A stretch of 64,000 nucleotides of DNA from Sphingomonas sp. Leaf17 (lineage in GTDB: Bacteria; Pseudomonadota; Alphaproteobacteria; Sphingomonadales; Sphingomonadaceae), in contig NZ_LMKL01000004.1 in the NCBI RefSeq assembly GCF_001421505.1, positions 372,001 to 436,000 on the forward strand, written 5' to 3'. Both the position numbers and the translations under genes were made by a program. This document shows, piece after piece, positions 9,309 through 19,484 of the stretch; the stretch's first letter is position 1; each line of letters starts with the position of its first letter. The notes below the pieces were generated by a model. The model was not told where the DNA came from and did no database searches. It saw nothing but the letters and a program-made list of their open reading frames with translations.

Positions 9309-10151
9309 ATGACGCAATCCTTCGACTGGACCGGGCCGGTCGGCGATGTATGGGCCGCCGAATGGGCGCGGACCGACCGCAGCTTCCGGGATCTTTCGCC
9401 CCACCTCGACGCGGCGATCCTGTCTGCCGCCCCGCCAGGACCGTTTCGCGCGGTCGATCTGGGTGCCGGGGCGGGCGCGACGGCGCTGGCGCTGGCGTCT
9501 GCGCGGCCGGATGCGGATGTGCTGGGGATCGACCTGTCGGCGGCGCTGGTCGCGGTGGCGCGCGAACGGGCGGGGGGTAGCCGTAACGTCCACTTTCGCG
9601 CGGGCGATGTCCTGCGCGTCATCGCCGATACACCGCCGGCCGACCTGTATTGTTCGCGCCACGGCGTCATGTTCTTCGACGATCCGGCCGCGGCCTTCGC
9701 CATGCTTGCGACACGATCGGCACCCGACGCCAGCCTCGTCTTTTCCTGCTTTGCCGCGCGTGCCGCCAATCGCTGGGCGATCGAGCCGGCGGTCGCGCTG
9801 GGCGGCGCGGCGGACGTGGATACCGGCGTTACACCGGGGCCGTTCGCGTTTGCCGACCCGGCCCATGTCGAACAGATTCTGACGCGCGGCGGCTGGATCG
9901 CAGCGCCGCCACGCCGGGTCGCGTTCGACTATGTCGCGGGGGACGGCGAGGATTGCGTGGCGGACGCGACCGCGTTCTTCGGCCGGATCGGTCCTGCCGC
10001 GTCGCTGCTGCGCGAGGCGCCGGATCGAGCGCGGGCGGTCGCCGCGCTGTCGACCGCCTGTGCCGCGCGGCGGATCGGCAACCGGGTGGTGTTTCCGGCC
10101 GTTGCATGGATATGGTCGGCCAAACGACCCGCAGGAGCAGGAACGCCATGA
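9309..10151 (+). CDS. Class I SAM-dependent methyltransferase
   Basis: About 280 residues with the Rossmann motif AVDLGAGAGATALALA near residues 49-64, then VLGIDLSAALVAVARERA, the acidic motif II region that binds S-adenosylmethionine. ADLYCSRHGVMFFDDPAAAF corresponds to the later motifs. The substrate cannot be predicted. The chosen ATG follows a GGAGG-like site (CATCGGAGG) and gives a normal N terminus (MTQSFDWTGPVGDVWA). The coding frame is open for nearly 300 bases upstream, but that stretch includes the recA terminator and looks non-coding. It overlaps the following GST gene as ATGA, suggesting joint translation. Confidence 0.88.
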   Translation: MTQSFDWTGPVGDVWAAEWARTDRSFRDLSPHLDAAILSAAPPGPFRAVDLGAGAGATALALASARPDADVLGIDLSAALVAVARERAGGSRNVHFRAGDVLRVIADTPPADLYCSRHGVMFFDDPAAAFAMLATRSAPDASLVFSCFAARAANRWAIEPAVALGGAADVDTGVTPGPFAFADPAHVEQILTRGGWIAAPPRRVAFDYVAGDGEDCVADATAFFGRIGPAASLLREAPDRARAVAALSTACAARRIGNRVVFPAVAWIWSAKRPAGAGTP

Positions 10152-10786
10152 CCATAACCGTCCATCATCTCGAAAACTCGCGGTCGCAGCGGATCCTCTG
10201 GATGCTGGAGGAGCTGGGCCTGCCTTACACGATCAAGCGGTACGAGCGGAACACGGCGACGATGCTGGCCCCGCCCGAACTGAAGCAGGTGCATCCGCTT
10301 GGCAAATCGCCTGTGATCGAGGACCGGAGTTCCAGCGGAAGCGTGGTCATCGCCGAAACCGGGGCGATCGTCGAATATCTGGTCGAGAAAGCCGACGGGC
10401 GGCTGGGGCCGCTGGCCCGCCGCGACTCCGTCCTGCAATACCGGCAGTTCCTGCATTATGCCGAAGGGTCGATGATGCCGCCGCTGCTGCTGAAACTGGT
10501 CGTGTCGCGCATCCCGATCATGGGCAAGATCGCGCTGAAGCGGATCCAGCCGATGATCGACGTGCATCTGGATTTCGTCGAATCCGAACTGGCGAAGCGG
10601 CCGTGGTTTGCCGGGGCCGAAATGACGGCGGCGGACATCATGATGAGTTTTCCGCTGGAGGCGGCGCGCAGTCGTGGCGGGCTGGACGCTAGCCGCCCGG
10701 CGACGATCGCGTGGCTTGATAAGGTGCATGCGCGGCCCGCGTACCGGACCGCGCTGGAAAAGGGTGGCCCTTACGCCTTTGCCTGA
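10148..10786 (+). CDS. Glutathione S-transferase family protein
   Basis: A 212-residue protein with an N-terminal thioredoxin-like domain (HHLENSRSQRILWMLEELGLPY, then HPLGKSPVI and an ETGAIVEYLVE segment that contacts the gamma-glutamyl group) and an all-helical C-terminal domain. It probably conjugates glutathione or has a stress role; the substrate is unknown. The N-terminal active residue is likely the Ser in NSRSQR. Translationally coupled to the methyltransferase gene (ATGA). Its last 16 bases overlap the end of the convergent symporter gene. Confidence 0.9.
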   Translation: MTITVHHLENSRSQRILWMLEELGLPYTIKRYERNTATMLAPPELKQVHPLGKSPVIEDRSSSGSVVIAETGAIVEYLVEKADGRLGPLARRDSVLQYRQFLHYAEGSMMPPLLLKLVVSRIPIMGKIALKRIQPMIDVHLDFVESELAKRPWFAGAEMTAADIMMSFPLEAARSRGGLDASRPATIAWLDKVHARPAYRTALEKGGPYAFA

Positions 10787-12129
10787 GTCTGACCCTGCGT
10801 CTGGCCGCCGATCTGCTCGAAACTGTCGATGTCCTTCGCCGGCCCGTGACCCGTCGGGGCAACCGGCGGATCGCGGTCGGCGGGGTCGCGCGGGTCCAGC
10901 CCGCCCTCCCACTTGGCGATCACGGTGGCGGCGATCGCGTTGCCGACGACGTTGGTGGCCGATCGGCCCATGTCGAGGAAATGGTCGACCGCCAGGATCA
11001 GCAGCAGGCCGGCCTCCGGGATCTTGAACATCGACAACGTGCCCGCGATGACCACCAGCGAGGCCCGCGGCACGCCGGCAATCCCCTTCGACGTGACCAT
11101 CAGGACCAGCAGCATCGTGATCTGTTCGCCCAGCGACAGGTCGATGCCGTAAGCCTGCGCGATGAACAGCGACGCAAACGTCATGTACATCATCGACCCG
11201 TCGAGGTTGAACGAATAGCCGAGCGGCAGGACGAAGCTGGCGATGCGCGGCGGCACCCCGAACCGGTCCAGCGCCTCCAGCGTGCGCGGATAGGCGGCCT
11301 CCGACGAGGCGGTCGAGAAGGCGAGGATCAGCGGATCGCGGATGTAGCGCACCAGCAACCGCGTCCGCGACCCGATCAGCACGAAGGCGATGGCGATCAG
11401 CGACAGCCAGAGCAGCGCAAGGCCGAGGTAGAAGGATCCCATGAAATAGGCGAGGTCGCCGAGCACGCCGGGGCCGCGTTCCGCCAGCGTCGAGGCGACG
11501 GCGGCGAACACCGCGAAGGGTGCAAAGCGCATGACGTAGTTGGTGATCTGCAGCATCACGGCGACCAGTGCCTCGATCCCGCGCACCAGCGGTGCCGCCT
11601 TTTCGCCGACCGCGGTGATCGCGACGCCGACAAAGACCGAGAAGATCACGATCTGCAGGATTTCGTTGGTCGCCATCGCATCGACCATCGACGACGGCAC
11701 GATGTGCGTCAGGAACTTGGCCAGGTCGAACGCGCCCTTGTCGACGCCGCTGGCGGCGGTGGCGGGCGGGATCGGCAGGGCGAGGCCGACACCGGGTTGC
11801 AGGACGTTGACGAGGATGAGGCCAAGCGTCAGCGACAACAGGCTGGCGCAGACGAACCAGGCAAGGCTGCGCAGGCCGACGCGCCCCAGCGCGCCGGTGT
11901 CGCCCATGTGGGCGATGCCGACGACCAGGGTCGAAAAGACCAGCGGCGCGATAATCATCTTGATGAGCCGCAGGAAAACCTGGGTCACGATGCTGAAATA
12001 GCCGGCGATCACGGTCAGCCGTTCGGCGGCCGCGGGCGTGCCGTCGTCGATGTTGGCGTTGATGAGCCAGCCGACGACAAGCCCCGCGACCAGCGCGCCC
12101 AAGATCCAGTAAGTGAGGCGCTTGGCCAT
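10771..12129 (-). CDS. Dicarboxylate/amino acid:cation symporter (DAACS family)
   Basis: A 452-residue inner membrane transporter of the GltP/DctA family, importing C4-dicarboxylates or acidic amino acids with Na+ or H+. Hydrophobic segments span the protein. The family motifs are visible: a serine-rich turn in FSTASSEAAYPRTLEAL, SFNLDGSMMYMTFASLF, GIAGVPRASLVV, and the ion/substrate site DHFLDMGRSATNVVGN. A longer frame upstream is ignored because MAKRLTYWILGALVAGLVVGW is a natural membrane start. The C-terminal tail is Gln/Thr-rich. Substrate cannot be fixed from sequence. Confidence 0.93.
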   Translation of the reverse strand: MAKRLTYWILGALVAGLVVGWLINANIDDGTPAAAERLTVIAGYFSIVTQVFLRLIKMIIAPLVFSTLVVGIAHMGDTGALGRVGLRSLAWFVCASLLSLTLGLILVNVLQPGVGLALPIPPATAASGVDKGAFDLAKFLTHIVPSSMVDAMATNEILQIVIFSVFVGVAITAVGEKAAPLVRGIEALVAVMLQITNYVMRFAPFAVFAAVASTLAERGPGVLGDLAYFMGSFYLGLALLWLSLIAIAFVLIGSRTRLLVRYIRDPLILAFSTASSEAAYPRTLEALDRFGVPPRIASFVLPLGYSFNLDGSMMYMTFASLFIAQAYGIDLSLGEQITMLLVLMVTSKGIAGVPRASLVVIAGTLSMFKIPEAGLLLILAVDHFLDMGRSATNVVGNAIAATVIAKWEGGLDPRDPADRDPPVAPTGHGPAKDIDSFEQIGGQTQGQTQAKA

Positions 12130-12203
12130 CCGATATTCCCCAGGTTGATGCAGAACAGGGAAGGGGATTGCGGCCGCGAGGTCAAGGACCGTATCGCCGT
12201 GGC

Positions 12204-13472
12204 ATGGCTTACCTGACCCGCCGCGACCTGATCGCCGCCACCGCCGCGCTGCCGCTGTTGTCATCCAGATCGGTGTCCGGGGCGTTGCTGCGCGCGGCCG
12301 AACCGGACCTGTCGACGCTGAGCGACATCACGACGGAGGCGACACCGATCGACGCCGCCGAGCGGCACGGGCGGATGGTGCGCGCGCAGGGCCTGATGCG
12401 CGCGGCCGGCATCGGCGCGGTGCTGGTCGAGGCGGGGTCGTCGCTGACCTATTTCACCGGGATCCGCTGGGGGCGCAGCGAACGGCTGACGGCGGCGGTG
12501 ATACCGGTCGAGGGTGAACCGCTGGTCGTGACGCCGTTTTTCGAGGAGCCGTCGATCCGCGAATCCCTGGGCGTGCCGGCGGTCGTTCGCGTGTGGCAGG
12601 AGGATGAAAGCCCGACCGCGCTGATCGCCGGGTGGCTGCGCGAGCGCGGGCTGGACCGCCGGGTGATCGGTATCGAGGAGAGCGTGCGGTTCTTTGCGGT
12701 CGATGGCCTGCGTCGCGCATTGCCGGCGACGCGGTTCGTCAGCGCCAATCCGGTCGTGCACGGGTGCCGGATGGTCAAGACGCCGGCCGAGATAGCGTTG
12801 ATGCAGGCCGCCACCGACGTGACGATCGCCGCCTATCGCTGGGTCCATTCCCGCGTCGAGGCTGGCATGACCGGCCGCGAGATCGGCGCGCTGATGGATG
12901 CGGCGACGCGAAAACTGGGCGGATCCCCGGAGTTTTCGATGGCGCTGGTCGGCGAGGCGGCGGCCTATCCGCACGGCACGCGCAAGGTCGTGCGCGTCGC
13001 GCCGGGCAGCGTCGTGCTGATGGACTGCGGCTGTACCGTGCAGGGTTATCAGTCGGATGTATCGCGCACCTTCGTTCACGGGGTCGCGTCGGCCGACGTG
13101 CGCAAGGTGTGGGACACGGTCGCGCGGGGGCAGCAGGTCGCGCTTGCCGCCGCGCGGATCGGCGCGGCGGCGGGCAGCATCGACGATGCGGTGCGGCGCT
13201 ATTACACCGCGCAAGGCTATGGCCCGGGCTATCGCCTGCCGGGCCTGTCGCACCGGACCGGGCACGGCATCGGCATGGATGGGCATGAGCCGGTCAATCT
13301 GGTGCATGGCGAGGCGACTTTGCTGGCGGCCGGCATGTGCTTTTCCAATGAACCGGGACTGTACCTGCCGGGCCGGTTCGGGGTGCGACTGGAGGATTGT
13401 TTCCATATGAGCGACACGGGGCCGATGTGGTTCAGCACGCCGCCGGCGTCGATCGACGCGCCGATGGAGTAG
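12204..13472 (+). CDS. Exported M24-family peptidase (aminopeptidase P/Xaa-Pro type)
   Basis: About 422 residues. The N terminus MAYLTRRDLIAATAALPLLSS carries a twin-arginine motif and hydrophobic stretch, so export by Tat is likely. A creatinase-like N-terminal domain precedes the pita-bread metallopeptidase fold. Metal ligands are visible in LMDCGCTVQGYQSDVSRTF (two Asp), HRTGHGIGMDGHE (His), FSNEPGLYLPG (Glu) and VRLEDCF (Glu). It would remove N-terminal residues before proline in the periplasm. It is divergent from the symporter gene and 54 bases before alaS. The start was chosen to keep the Tat signal. Confidence 0.92.
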   Translation: MAYLTRRDLIAATAALPLLSSRSVSGALLRAAEPDLSTLSDITTEATPIDAAERHGRMVRAQGLMRAAGIGAVLVEAGSSLTYFTGIRWGRSERLTAAVIPVEGEPLVVTPFFEEPSIRESLGVPAVVRVWQEDESPTALIAGWLRERGLDRRVIGIEESVRFFAVDGLRRALPATRFVSANPVVHGCRMVKTPAEIALMQAATDVTIAAYRWVHSRVEAGMTGREIGALMDAATRKLGGSPEFSMALVGEAAAYPHGTRKVVRVAPGSVVLMDCGCTVQGYQSDVSRTFVHGVASADVRKVWDTVARGQQVALAAARIGAAAGSIDDAVRRYYTAQGYGPGYRLPGLSHRTGHGIGMDGHEPVNLVHGEATLLAAGMCFSNEPGLYLPGRFGVRLEDCFHMSDTGPMWFSTPPASIDAPME

Positions 13473-13526
13473 CGGGCATAATCGTCACGCTTGAGCGAAG
13501 GCCCCCGCTCGCCTAAGCCGCGTCCC

Positions 13527-16193
13527 ATGACATCGACGAACGACATCCGCCGCAGCTTCCTCGACTATTTCGGTAGCAAGGGGCATCAGATCGTGCCCTC
13601 CGCGCCGCTGGTGCCGCAGAACGACCCGACGCTGATGTTCGTGAACGCCGGGATGGTCCCGTTCAAGAACGTCTTCACCGGGCTGGAGACGCGGCCGTAC
13701 GTCACCGCCACCTCGTCGCAGAAATGCGTGCGGGCCGGCGGCAAGCACAACGACCTCGACAATGTCGGCTACACCGCGCGGCATCACACGTTCTTCGAAA
13801 TGCTCGGCAATTTCTCGTTCGGCGATTATTTCAAGGAACAGGCGATCGTCAACGCATGGGGCCTGCTGACCCGTGAATGGGGGCTGGACCCGGCGAAGCT
13901 GACCGCGACCGTCTATCATACTGACGACGAGGCGTTCGACCTGTGGAAAAAGATCGCGGGCCTGCCCGATCACAAGATCATCCGCATCCCGACCAAGGAC
14001 AATTTCTGGGCAATGGGCGATAACGGTCCGTGCGGGCCGTGCTCGGAAATCTTCTACGATCACGGCGAGCATATCCCCGGTGGCCCTCCGGGAAGCCCGG
14101 ACGAGGACGGCGACCGCTTCGTAGAGATCTGGAACCTGGTGTTCATGCAATATGAGCAGGAGGCGGGTGAGATCACCGGCAATCTGCCCAAGCCGTCGAT
14201 CGACACTGGCATGGGGCTGGAGCGGATCGCAGCGGTGATGCAGGGCGTCCACGACAATTACGATACCGATACGTTCAAGGCGCTGATCGCCGCGTCCGGC
14301 GCGCTGACCCATACCGCGACCGATGGCGCGAATACCGCCAGCCACCGGGTGATCGCCGATCACCTGCGCACTGCCGGATTCCTGGTTGCCGACGGCGTGC
14401 TGCCGGCAAACGAGGGGCGCGGCTATGTGCTGCGCCGGATCATGCGGCGGGCGATGCGCCACGCGCACATTCTGGGCGCGAAGGAGCCGTTGATGCACCG
14501 GCTGGTCCCGGCGCTGATCGCCGAGATGGGCGCGGCGTACCCCGAGTTGCTGCGCGCGCAGCCGCAGATCGAGGCGACGCTGGCCCAGGAGGAAACGCAG
14601 TTCCGCCGGACGCTCGACAAGGGACTGAAGCTGCTCGACGAGGCGACCGCGTCGATGGGCGCGGGCGATACGCTGGCCGGTGCGACGGCGTTCAGGCTCT
14701 ACGACACCTTCGGTTTCCCCTATGACCTGACCGAGGACGCGTTGCGCACGCAGGGGCTGTCGGTCGACCGCGCCGGGTTCGACGCGGCGATGGCCGAGCA
14801 GAAGCGGGCGGCGCGCGCGGCGTGGAAGGGATCCGGGGCCAAGGCGTCCGACGACCTGTGGTTCGACATCGCCGAGGCGCATGGCGGCACCGAATTCATC
14901 GGCTACACCGCCGACACCGGCGAGGGCGAAGTCGTCGCGCTGGTGAAGGACGGCGTCCGCGTCGATCACGCCACGACAGGGGATACGGTCGCGATCGTGA
15001 CCAACCAGACGCCCTTCTATGCCGAAAGCGGCGGGCAGGTCGGCGATACCGGGCATATCGGCAATGATGCGGGCTTGCGCGCGCTGGTGACCGATACGTC
15101 GAAGCAGCTGGGGCGGATCTTCGTGCATCATGCGCAGATCGAGTCGGGCGGTATCAAGGTCGGCGACCCCGTTCGCCTGACGATTGACGTCGCGCGGCGC
15201 GGGGCGATCCGCGCCAACCATTCGGCGACGCACCTGCTGCACGAGGCGCTGCGCGAGCGGCTGGGCACGCATGTCGCGCAGAAGGGCAGCATGGTCGCGC
15301 CCGAGCGGCTGCGGTTCGATTTCTCGCAGCCCGCGGCCATGACACCGGCCGATATCGCGCAGGTCGAGGCCGATGTGAACGCGCAGATCCGCGGCAATGG
15401 CAGCGTCGTCACCCGGCTGATGACGCCCGACGACGCGATCGCGATGGGAGCGATGGCGCTGTTCGGCGAGAAATATGGCGACGAGGTCCGCGTCGTGTCG
15501 ATGGGCACCGATGCGCCGGGCGTTGTCAGGGATGGGGGCAAGAACGGCACCTATTCGATCGAATTGTGCGGCGGCACGCATGTCGACGCGCTGGGTGACA
15601 TCGGCCTGCTGAAGATCGTCGGTGAGGGTGCGGTGTCGAGCGGCATCCGCCGGGTCGAGGCACTGACCGGCGAGGCGGCGCGGACATGGCTGGTGGGTCG
15701 TGACGAGCGGCTGCGCGAGGCGGCCGCGGTACTGAAGACCACGCCCGACGAGGTGCCCGCGCGGGTCGCGGCGCTCGTCGAGGACCGCCGGCGGCTGGAA
15801 CGCGAACTGGCCGAGGCGAAGAAAGCATTGGCGATGGGCGGCGGCGGTGACGCGGCCGGTCCCGAGGTGGTCAATGGCGTGACCTTCGTCGGGCAGGTGC
15901 TCGACGGCTTCGACGCCAAGGGGCTGCGCGGCGCGGTCGACGAAACCAGGCAGCGGATCGGGTCGGGCGTCGTCGTGCTGGTCGCGATCAACGAGGGGCG
16001 CGCCTCGGTCGCGGTCGGGGTGACCGCCGATCTCGTCGCGAGCCATAACGCGGTCGACCTCCTCCGCCTCGCCGTTGCGGCGCTGGGCGGGCAGGGCGGT
16101 GGTGGACGGCCCGACATGGCGCAGGGCGGTGGTCCCGATGCGGACAAGGCGGCCTACGCGGTCGCGGCGGTACGAAGCGCGCTGGCGGGCTGA
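13527..16193 (+). CDS. alaS: Alanyl-tRNA synthetase
   Basis: An 888-residue class II synthetase charging tRNA-Ala. The N-terminal catalytic domain begins [22 protein letters not shown], with the class II motifs following ([19 protein letters not shown]). The editing domain has the zinc site HSATHLLH and the later CGGTH. The C-terminal C-Ala domain has a coiled region ([20 protein letters not shown]) and a conserved tail. Length is standard. The ATG chosen follows a short upstream open stretch that does not resemble the family. Confidence 0.98.
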   Translation: MTSTNDIRRSFLDYFGSKGHQIVPSAPLVPQNDPTLMFVNAGMVPFKNVFTGLETRPYVTATSSQKCVRAGGKHNDLDNVGYTARHHTFFEMLGNFSFGDYFKEQAIVNAWGLLTREWGLDPAKLTATVYHTDDEAFDLWKKIAGLPDHKIIRIPTKDNFWAMGDNGPCGPCSEIFYDHGEHIPGGPPGSPDEDGDRFVEIWNLVFMQYEQEAGEITGNLPKPSIDTGMGLERIAAVMQGVHDNYDTDTFKALIAASGALTHTATDGANTASHRVIADHLRTAGFLVADGVLPANEGRGYVLRRIMRRAMRHAHILGAKEPLMHRLVPALIAEMGAAYPELLRAQPQIEATLAQEETQFRRTLDKGLKLLDEATASMGAGDTLAGATAFRLYDTFGFPYDLTEDALRTQGLSVDRAGFDAAMAEQKRAARAAWKGSGAKASDDLWFDIAEAHGGTEFIGYTADTGEGEVVALVKDGVRVDHATTGDTVAIVTNQTPFYAESGGQVGDTGHIGNDAGLRALVTDTSKQLGRIFVHHAQIESGGIKVGDPVRLTIDVARRGAIRANHSATHLLHEALRERLGTHVAQKGSMVAPERLRFDFSQPAAMTPADIAQVEADVNAQIRGNGSVVTRLMTPDDAIAMGAMALFGEKYGDEVRVVSMGTDAPGVVRDGGKNGTYSIELCGGTHVDALGDIGLLKIVGEGAVSSGIRRVEALTGEAARTWLVGRDERLREAAAVLKTTPDEVPARVAALVEDRRRLERELAEAKKALAMGGGGDAAGPEVVNGVTFVGQVLDGFDAKGLRGAVDETRQRIGSGVVVLVAINEGRASVAVGVTADLVASHNAVDLLRLAVAALGGQGGGGRPDMAQGGGPDADKAAYAVAAVRSALAG

Positions 16194-17051
16194 GTGGCAG
16201 TGCCGGCGATCGGACTGGGATTGGCGGCGCTCGTCCAGACGGTTGCGCCGGCCGTTCCGCAGGTGGATGCCGGCCATGATATCGTTGTCACGGGACAGCG
16301 CCCGCCGGATACACCGCAGGCCCGTCGGTTCACCAACGCGCTGACCCGCCGCGCGGAATCGACGGTCCCGTTCGCGCGCTTCACCACGCCGATCTGCGTC
16401 GGGGCCGCCGGTTTGCCGGCTACACATCTGGCGGCGATCAGCGACCGGATCGTCCGGGTTGCGCTGGATGCGGGCATTGCCGTCGCGGCGGAGGGGTGCA
16501 GGCCGTCGATCCTGGTCGTGTTCGCCGATGCGCCAGCCGCCGCCATCGAGCGATTACGGCTGCGCTCGGCAGGACTGTTCGGCTCCTTGGACCTGAGCCA
16601 GATCCGCGCGATCACGGCGCGCAAGGGCGCGGCCTATGCCTAGACCACGGCCGAGGTTCACAACCGTGACGGGCAACCGGTCATGCGGACGGGCGGTGGC
16701 GCGCCGCAATTGACGGTGCATACCGCGTCCGCGCTTCAACTGCCCTATCGCCGCGACATGATCGCCAGCGTGGTCCTGTTCGATCGTGCGGCGATCGTCG
16801 GTCGCGGTATCGAGCAGCTGGCCGATTACGCGGCGATGCGCGCGCTGACGGGGGTCGATCCCGTTGATGCCGGAGGCACTGACAGCATCCTGACGCTGTT
16901 CGACGCACCATCCCCGCCCGACCGGATGACCCAGCTGGACGCGGCATTCCTGCGCGGCTTCTATGCCGGGCCGGCCAATATCGCCGGGCTCGCAAAGCGC
17001 GGACAGATCACGACGGCGATGACGACGGCGACCAGGGTGGAGGAGCGCTAG
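16194..17051 (+). pseudogene. Hypothetical protein gene interrupted by an in-frame amber codon
   Basis: The frame starts with GTG directly after the alaS stop and reads 149 codons (with IVVTGQRPPDTPQARRF and PICVGAAGLP) to a TAG at 16641-16643. The same frame continues past the TAG for 13 codons (TTAEVHNRDGQPV), reaches an ATG at 16683, and stays open to 17051 (SVVLFDRAAIVGRGIEQLADYAAMRAL, DSILTLFDA). Protein-like composition on both sides and identical frame argue for one gene of about 285 codons with a single substitution, for example TGG to TAG. The N-terminal hydrophobic stretch suggests an exported protein. Function unknown. It could also be two short genes, or read through. Confidence 0.75.
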
Positions 17052-17088
17052 CCGGACCTTCACCCGTTCTGCCGGGTGTGGCGGCGCG

Positions 17089-18858
17089 TCAGGTCAGGTC
17101 GCTCATCCGCCGCACCCGCCGGATGCGCGGCTCGCGGTTCAATTCGGCCTCGCGGCGGATGGTCTGGCGCATCTCGTCGCGCTTTTCGTGGATCGAGGCG
17201 ATGACCGGCCCCATCGCGACGCCCAGATCGACCAGCACCGCCTCCGAGAGTTGCAGCGAGCTTTCCAGTGTCTCGGGCACCGCGTCGGTGACGCCGGCCT
17301 TGTAGAGTTCGGTCGCGTGTTTGGGATCGCGCGCGCGGGCGATGATCGGCAGGTCGGGCGCGCGCAGTCGCACCGCGCGCGCGAGCCGCACGGTCAGCAC
17401 CGGATCGTCCATCGTCAGGATCAGCGCATTGGCCTGGTCGAGATTGAGCCGATCGACCAGTTCGGGGCGCGATACATCGCCGAACAGCACGGCATAGCCG
17501 CGCCGCTGCCCCGCCTTCACCGTGTCGATATCCGCGTCGACCGCGACATAGGCGAGCTTGTGGACGGTCAGCATGTCCGCGACCATGCGCCCGACGCGGC
17601 CAAAGCCGATCACGACGCTGCGCGTCCCCTCGGTCATCGGCGGTGTTTCCGCGCCGCCGTCCGAAGCCTCCAGCCGACGCGAAATGGCGTGGCCGATCGT
17701 CGCCAGCAGGGGCGTGATGGTCAGGCCGATCGCGGTCACCGTCTGCCAGAAGCTGGCGGTCGACGGCAGGATCAGTTGGGCCTGCGCCGCCGTACCCAGC
17801 ACGATCAGCGTGGTTTCGGACGGACTGCCCATCAGCAGCCCGGTTTCCGCCGCCGTGCCGCGCCTGGCATTGGCGACGCGCAGCAACAGGAAGGTGACGA
17901 TCGTCTTGACCGCCACGACGCCGACGACCGCCGCGAGCAACGACGGCCAGTTGGCGACGATGAGGCGCAGGTCCAGCCCCATCCCGACGGTGATGAGGAA
18001 CACCCCGAGCGCCAGCCCCTTGAACGGGGCGGTCATCACCTCGACCTCGCTGTGATACTCCGTTTCGGCGATCAGCAGGCCGGCGAGCAGCGCGCCGACG
18101 ATCGGCGACAGGCCGGCGGCGGTCGTCGCGACGCTGGCGACGATGACCACCAGCAGCGAGGCGGCGAGGAACAGCTCCGGGCTTTTCGTGCGTGCGGCCT
18201 GCGCAAACAGTCGGGGCAGGACCACGCGACCGGCGATGAACATCGCAACGACGGTCAACGCGCCGCGCAGGGCGACGCCGGCGATCCCGCTCCAGCCATC
18301 GGCGGCGGTCGGGGCGAAGGCGCCGAGCACGAAGATGATCGGCACAAGCGCCAGATCCTCGAACAGCAGCATCGCGAAGGCAGCCCGCCCGACCGCGCTC
18401 GTCGTGCCGACCAGCGGCAGCACCAGCGCGGTCGACGATAGTGCGAGCGCAAAGCCAAGGCCGATCGCGCCGGGCCAGTCCTGCCCCAGGAAATGGATGG
18501 CGACGCCGATGATGAGGCCGGAGCCGATCAGTTCGGACGCGCCGGTGCCGAACACCAGCCGTCGCATCGCCCATAGCCGCTTGAACGACAGCTCCAGCCC
18601 GATCGAGAACAGCAGCAGGATGATGCCGAACTCGGCGAACGGCTCGATCGACAGCGGGTCGGATATGGTGATGTAGTACAGCCACGGGAACTGACCGACC
18701 AGCGACCCAAGCCCGGCGGGGCCGACCAGTACGCCGACCAGAATGAAGCCGATAACCGGCGTCACCTTGAACCGGGCAAAGGCGGGGATCACCAGCCCGG
18801 CCGCGCCCAGGATGACCAGTGTGTCGCTGAAACCGCTGTTGTCGAGATGAAGTGCCAT
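17089..18858 (-). CDS. Kef-type monovalent cation:proton antiporter (CPA2) with TrkA-N domain
   Basis: A 589-residue membrane protein. The first about 390 residues are hydrophobic and contain the CPA2 features (VIGFILVGVLVGPAGLG near the start, FGIILLLFSIGLELSFKRL, ALSSTALVLPLV). After a short linker the RCK/TrkA-N nucleotide-binding domain begins at VVIGFGRVGRMVAD with the GxGxxG fold, and the C terminus is a charged helix. It would exchange K+ or Na+ for protons under nucleotide control. KefB, KefC and YbaL types are not separable by eye. Start chosen at MALHLDNSGFSDTLV. It is divergent from a small membrane protein gene. Confidence 0.93.
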   Translation of the reverse strand: MALHLDNSGFSDTLVILGAAGLVIPAFARFKVTPVIGFILVGVLVGPAGLGSLVGQFPWLYYITISDPLSIEPFAEFGIILLLFSIGLELSFKRLWAMRRLVFGTGASELIGSGLIIGVAIHFLGQDWPGAIGLGFALALSSTALVLPLVGTTSAVGRAAFAMLLFEDLALVPIIFVLGAFAPTAADGWSGIAGVALRGALTVVAMFIAGRVVLPRLFAQAARTKSPELFLAASLLVVIVASVATTAAGLSPIVGALLAGLLIAETEYHSEVEVMTAPFKGLALGVFLITVGMGLDLRLIVANWPSLLAAVVGVVAVKTIVTFLLLRVANARRGTAAETGLLMGSPSETTLIVLGTAAQAQLILPSTASFWQTVTAIGLTITPLLATIGHAISRRLEASDGGAETPPMTEGTRSVVIGFGRVGRMVADMLTVHKLAYVAVDADIDTVKAGQRRGYAVLFGDVSRPELVDRLNLDQANALILTMDDPVLTVRLARAVRLRAPDLPIIARARDPKHATELYKAGVTDAVPETLESSLQLSEAVLVDLGVAMGPVIASIHEKRDEMRQTIRREAELNREPRIRRVRRMSDLT

Positions 18859-18933
18859 GGTACCTTTATAGATCAGGCCCGGGGGCGATAGGCCAGCGCG
18901 TTTCGCGACGGGGCGACGGGAGGGGGGTATCGA

Positions 18934-19377
18934 ATGGCGCTGCGAACACCGCACCGGGCGAGCGTGCTCTGGTTCATCGGCAGCGTCCTTGCGCTGACGG
19001 TGTTTCCCCTGCTGCTGTACGGCGGGGAGCTACACTATGCCGAGGGCGGGAAAAGCCCGGACGCGCCGGGCATGCTGTTTGTCTCGGTAATGATGACGGC
19101 CCCGGCATGGGCTTCGGTCTGGTTCGTCACCATGGCCCTGTATCTTGTTCGCTACAGTGGCGCTGCGCCGGTGCTCACCGGCATCGGGCGGACGTTTCCA
19201 TCCATCCTGCTGTCGTTCGTCGCGGTCGGGATATCCGCGTTCCTGCTGTGGTGCCCGTTCGCACGGGTCGATTTCTGGAAGCTTTCGCGGTTGCCGTTCA
19301 CCCTGTTTTTCGCCGGGTGCGCGGTCTATTTCCAGTATCTGCGGGCGGCTGCGGTCCGCCGTGGCGTTCGGGAATAA
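18934..19377 (+). CDS. Small integral membrane protein of unknown function
   Basis: A 147-residue protein with four hydrophobic segments: about residues 9-29, 46-69, 80-103 and 120-135 (SVLWFIGSVLALTVFPLLL, TFPSILLSFVAVGISAFLLW, PFTLFFAGCAVYFQYL). I do not recognise a family. A purine-rich GGGAGGGG lies 9 bases before the ATG and supports the start. It is divergently arranged with the antiporter gene, 75 bases apart, and convergent with icd. Confidence 0.7.
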   Translation: MALRTPHRASVLWFIGSVLALTVFPLLLYGGELHYAEGGKSPDAPGMLFVSVMMTAPAWASVWFVTMALYLVRYSGAAPVLTGIGRTFPSILLSFVAVGISAFLLWCPFARVDFWKLSRLPFTLFFAGCAVYFQYLRAAAVRRGVRE

Positions 19378-19451
19378 AGACTGACGGTCGAGGCATCATC
19401 GTCGGGCCGGTGGCAAGCGTGCCGGCCACCGCTCTACACCTCGGGAAGGAA

Positions 19452-19478
19452 GATGGGCGGCAAACCTTGCCGCCCATC
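19452..19478 (-). terminator. Terminator hairpin downstream of icd
   Basis: GATGGGCGGCAA at 19452-19463 and TTGCCGCCCATC at 19467-19478 form a perfect 12-base stem with a 3-base loop. It lies just after the icd stop. On the icd strand it is followed by TTCCTTCC, a weak T tract. It could also act on the convergent upstream gene. Confidence 0.7.
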
Positions 19479-19484
19479 CGACCG

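Noticed and set aside
10846-12216. 456-codon plus-strand frame over the symporter gene
   Set aside because: His/Asp/Gln/Arg-rich pattern typical of antisense frames opposite membrane protein genes.
13485-16427. 980-codon open frame antisense to alaS
   Set aside because: Arg/His/Asp-rich translation with no motifs; it mirrors alaS codon bias in high-GC DNA.
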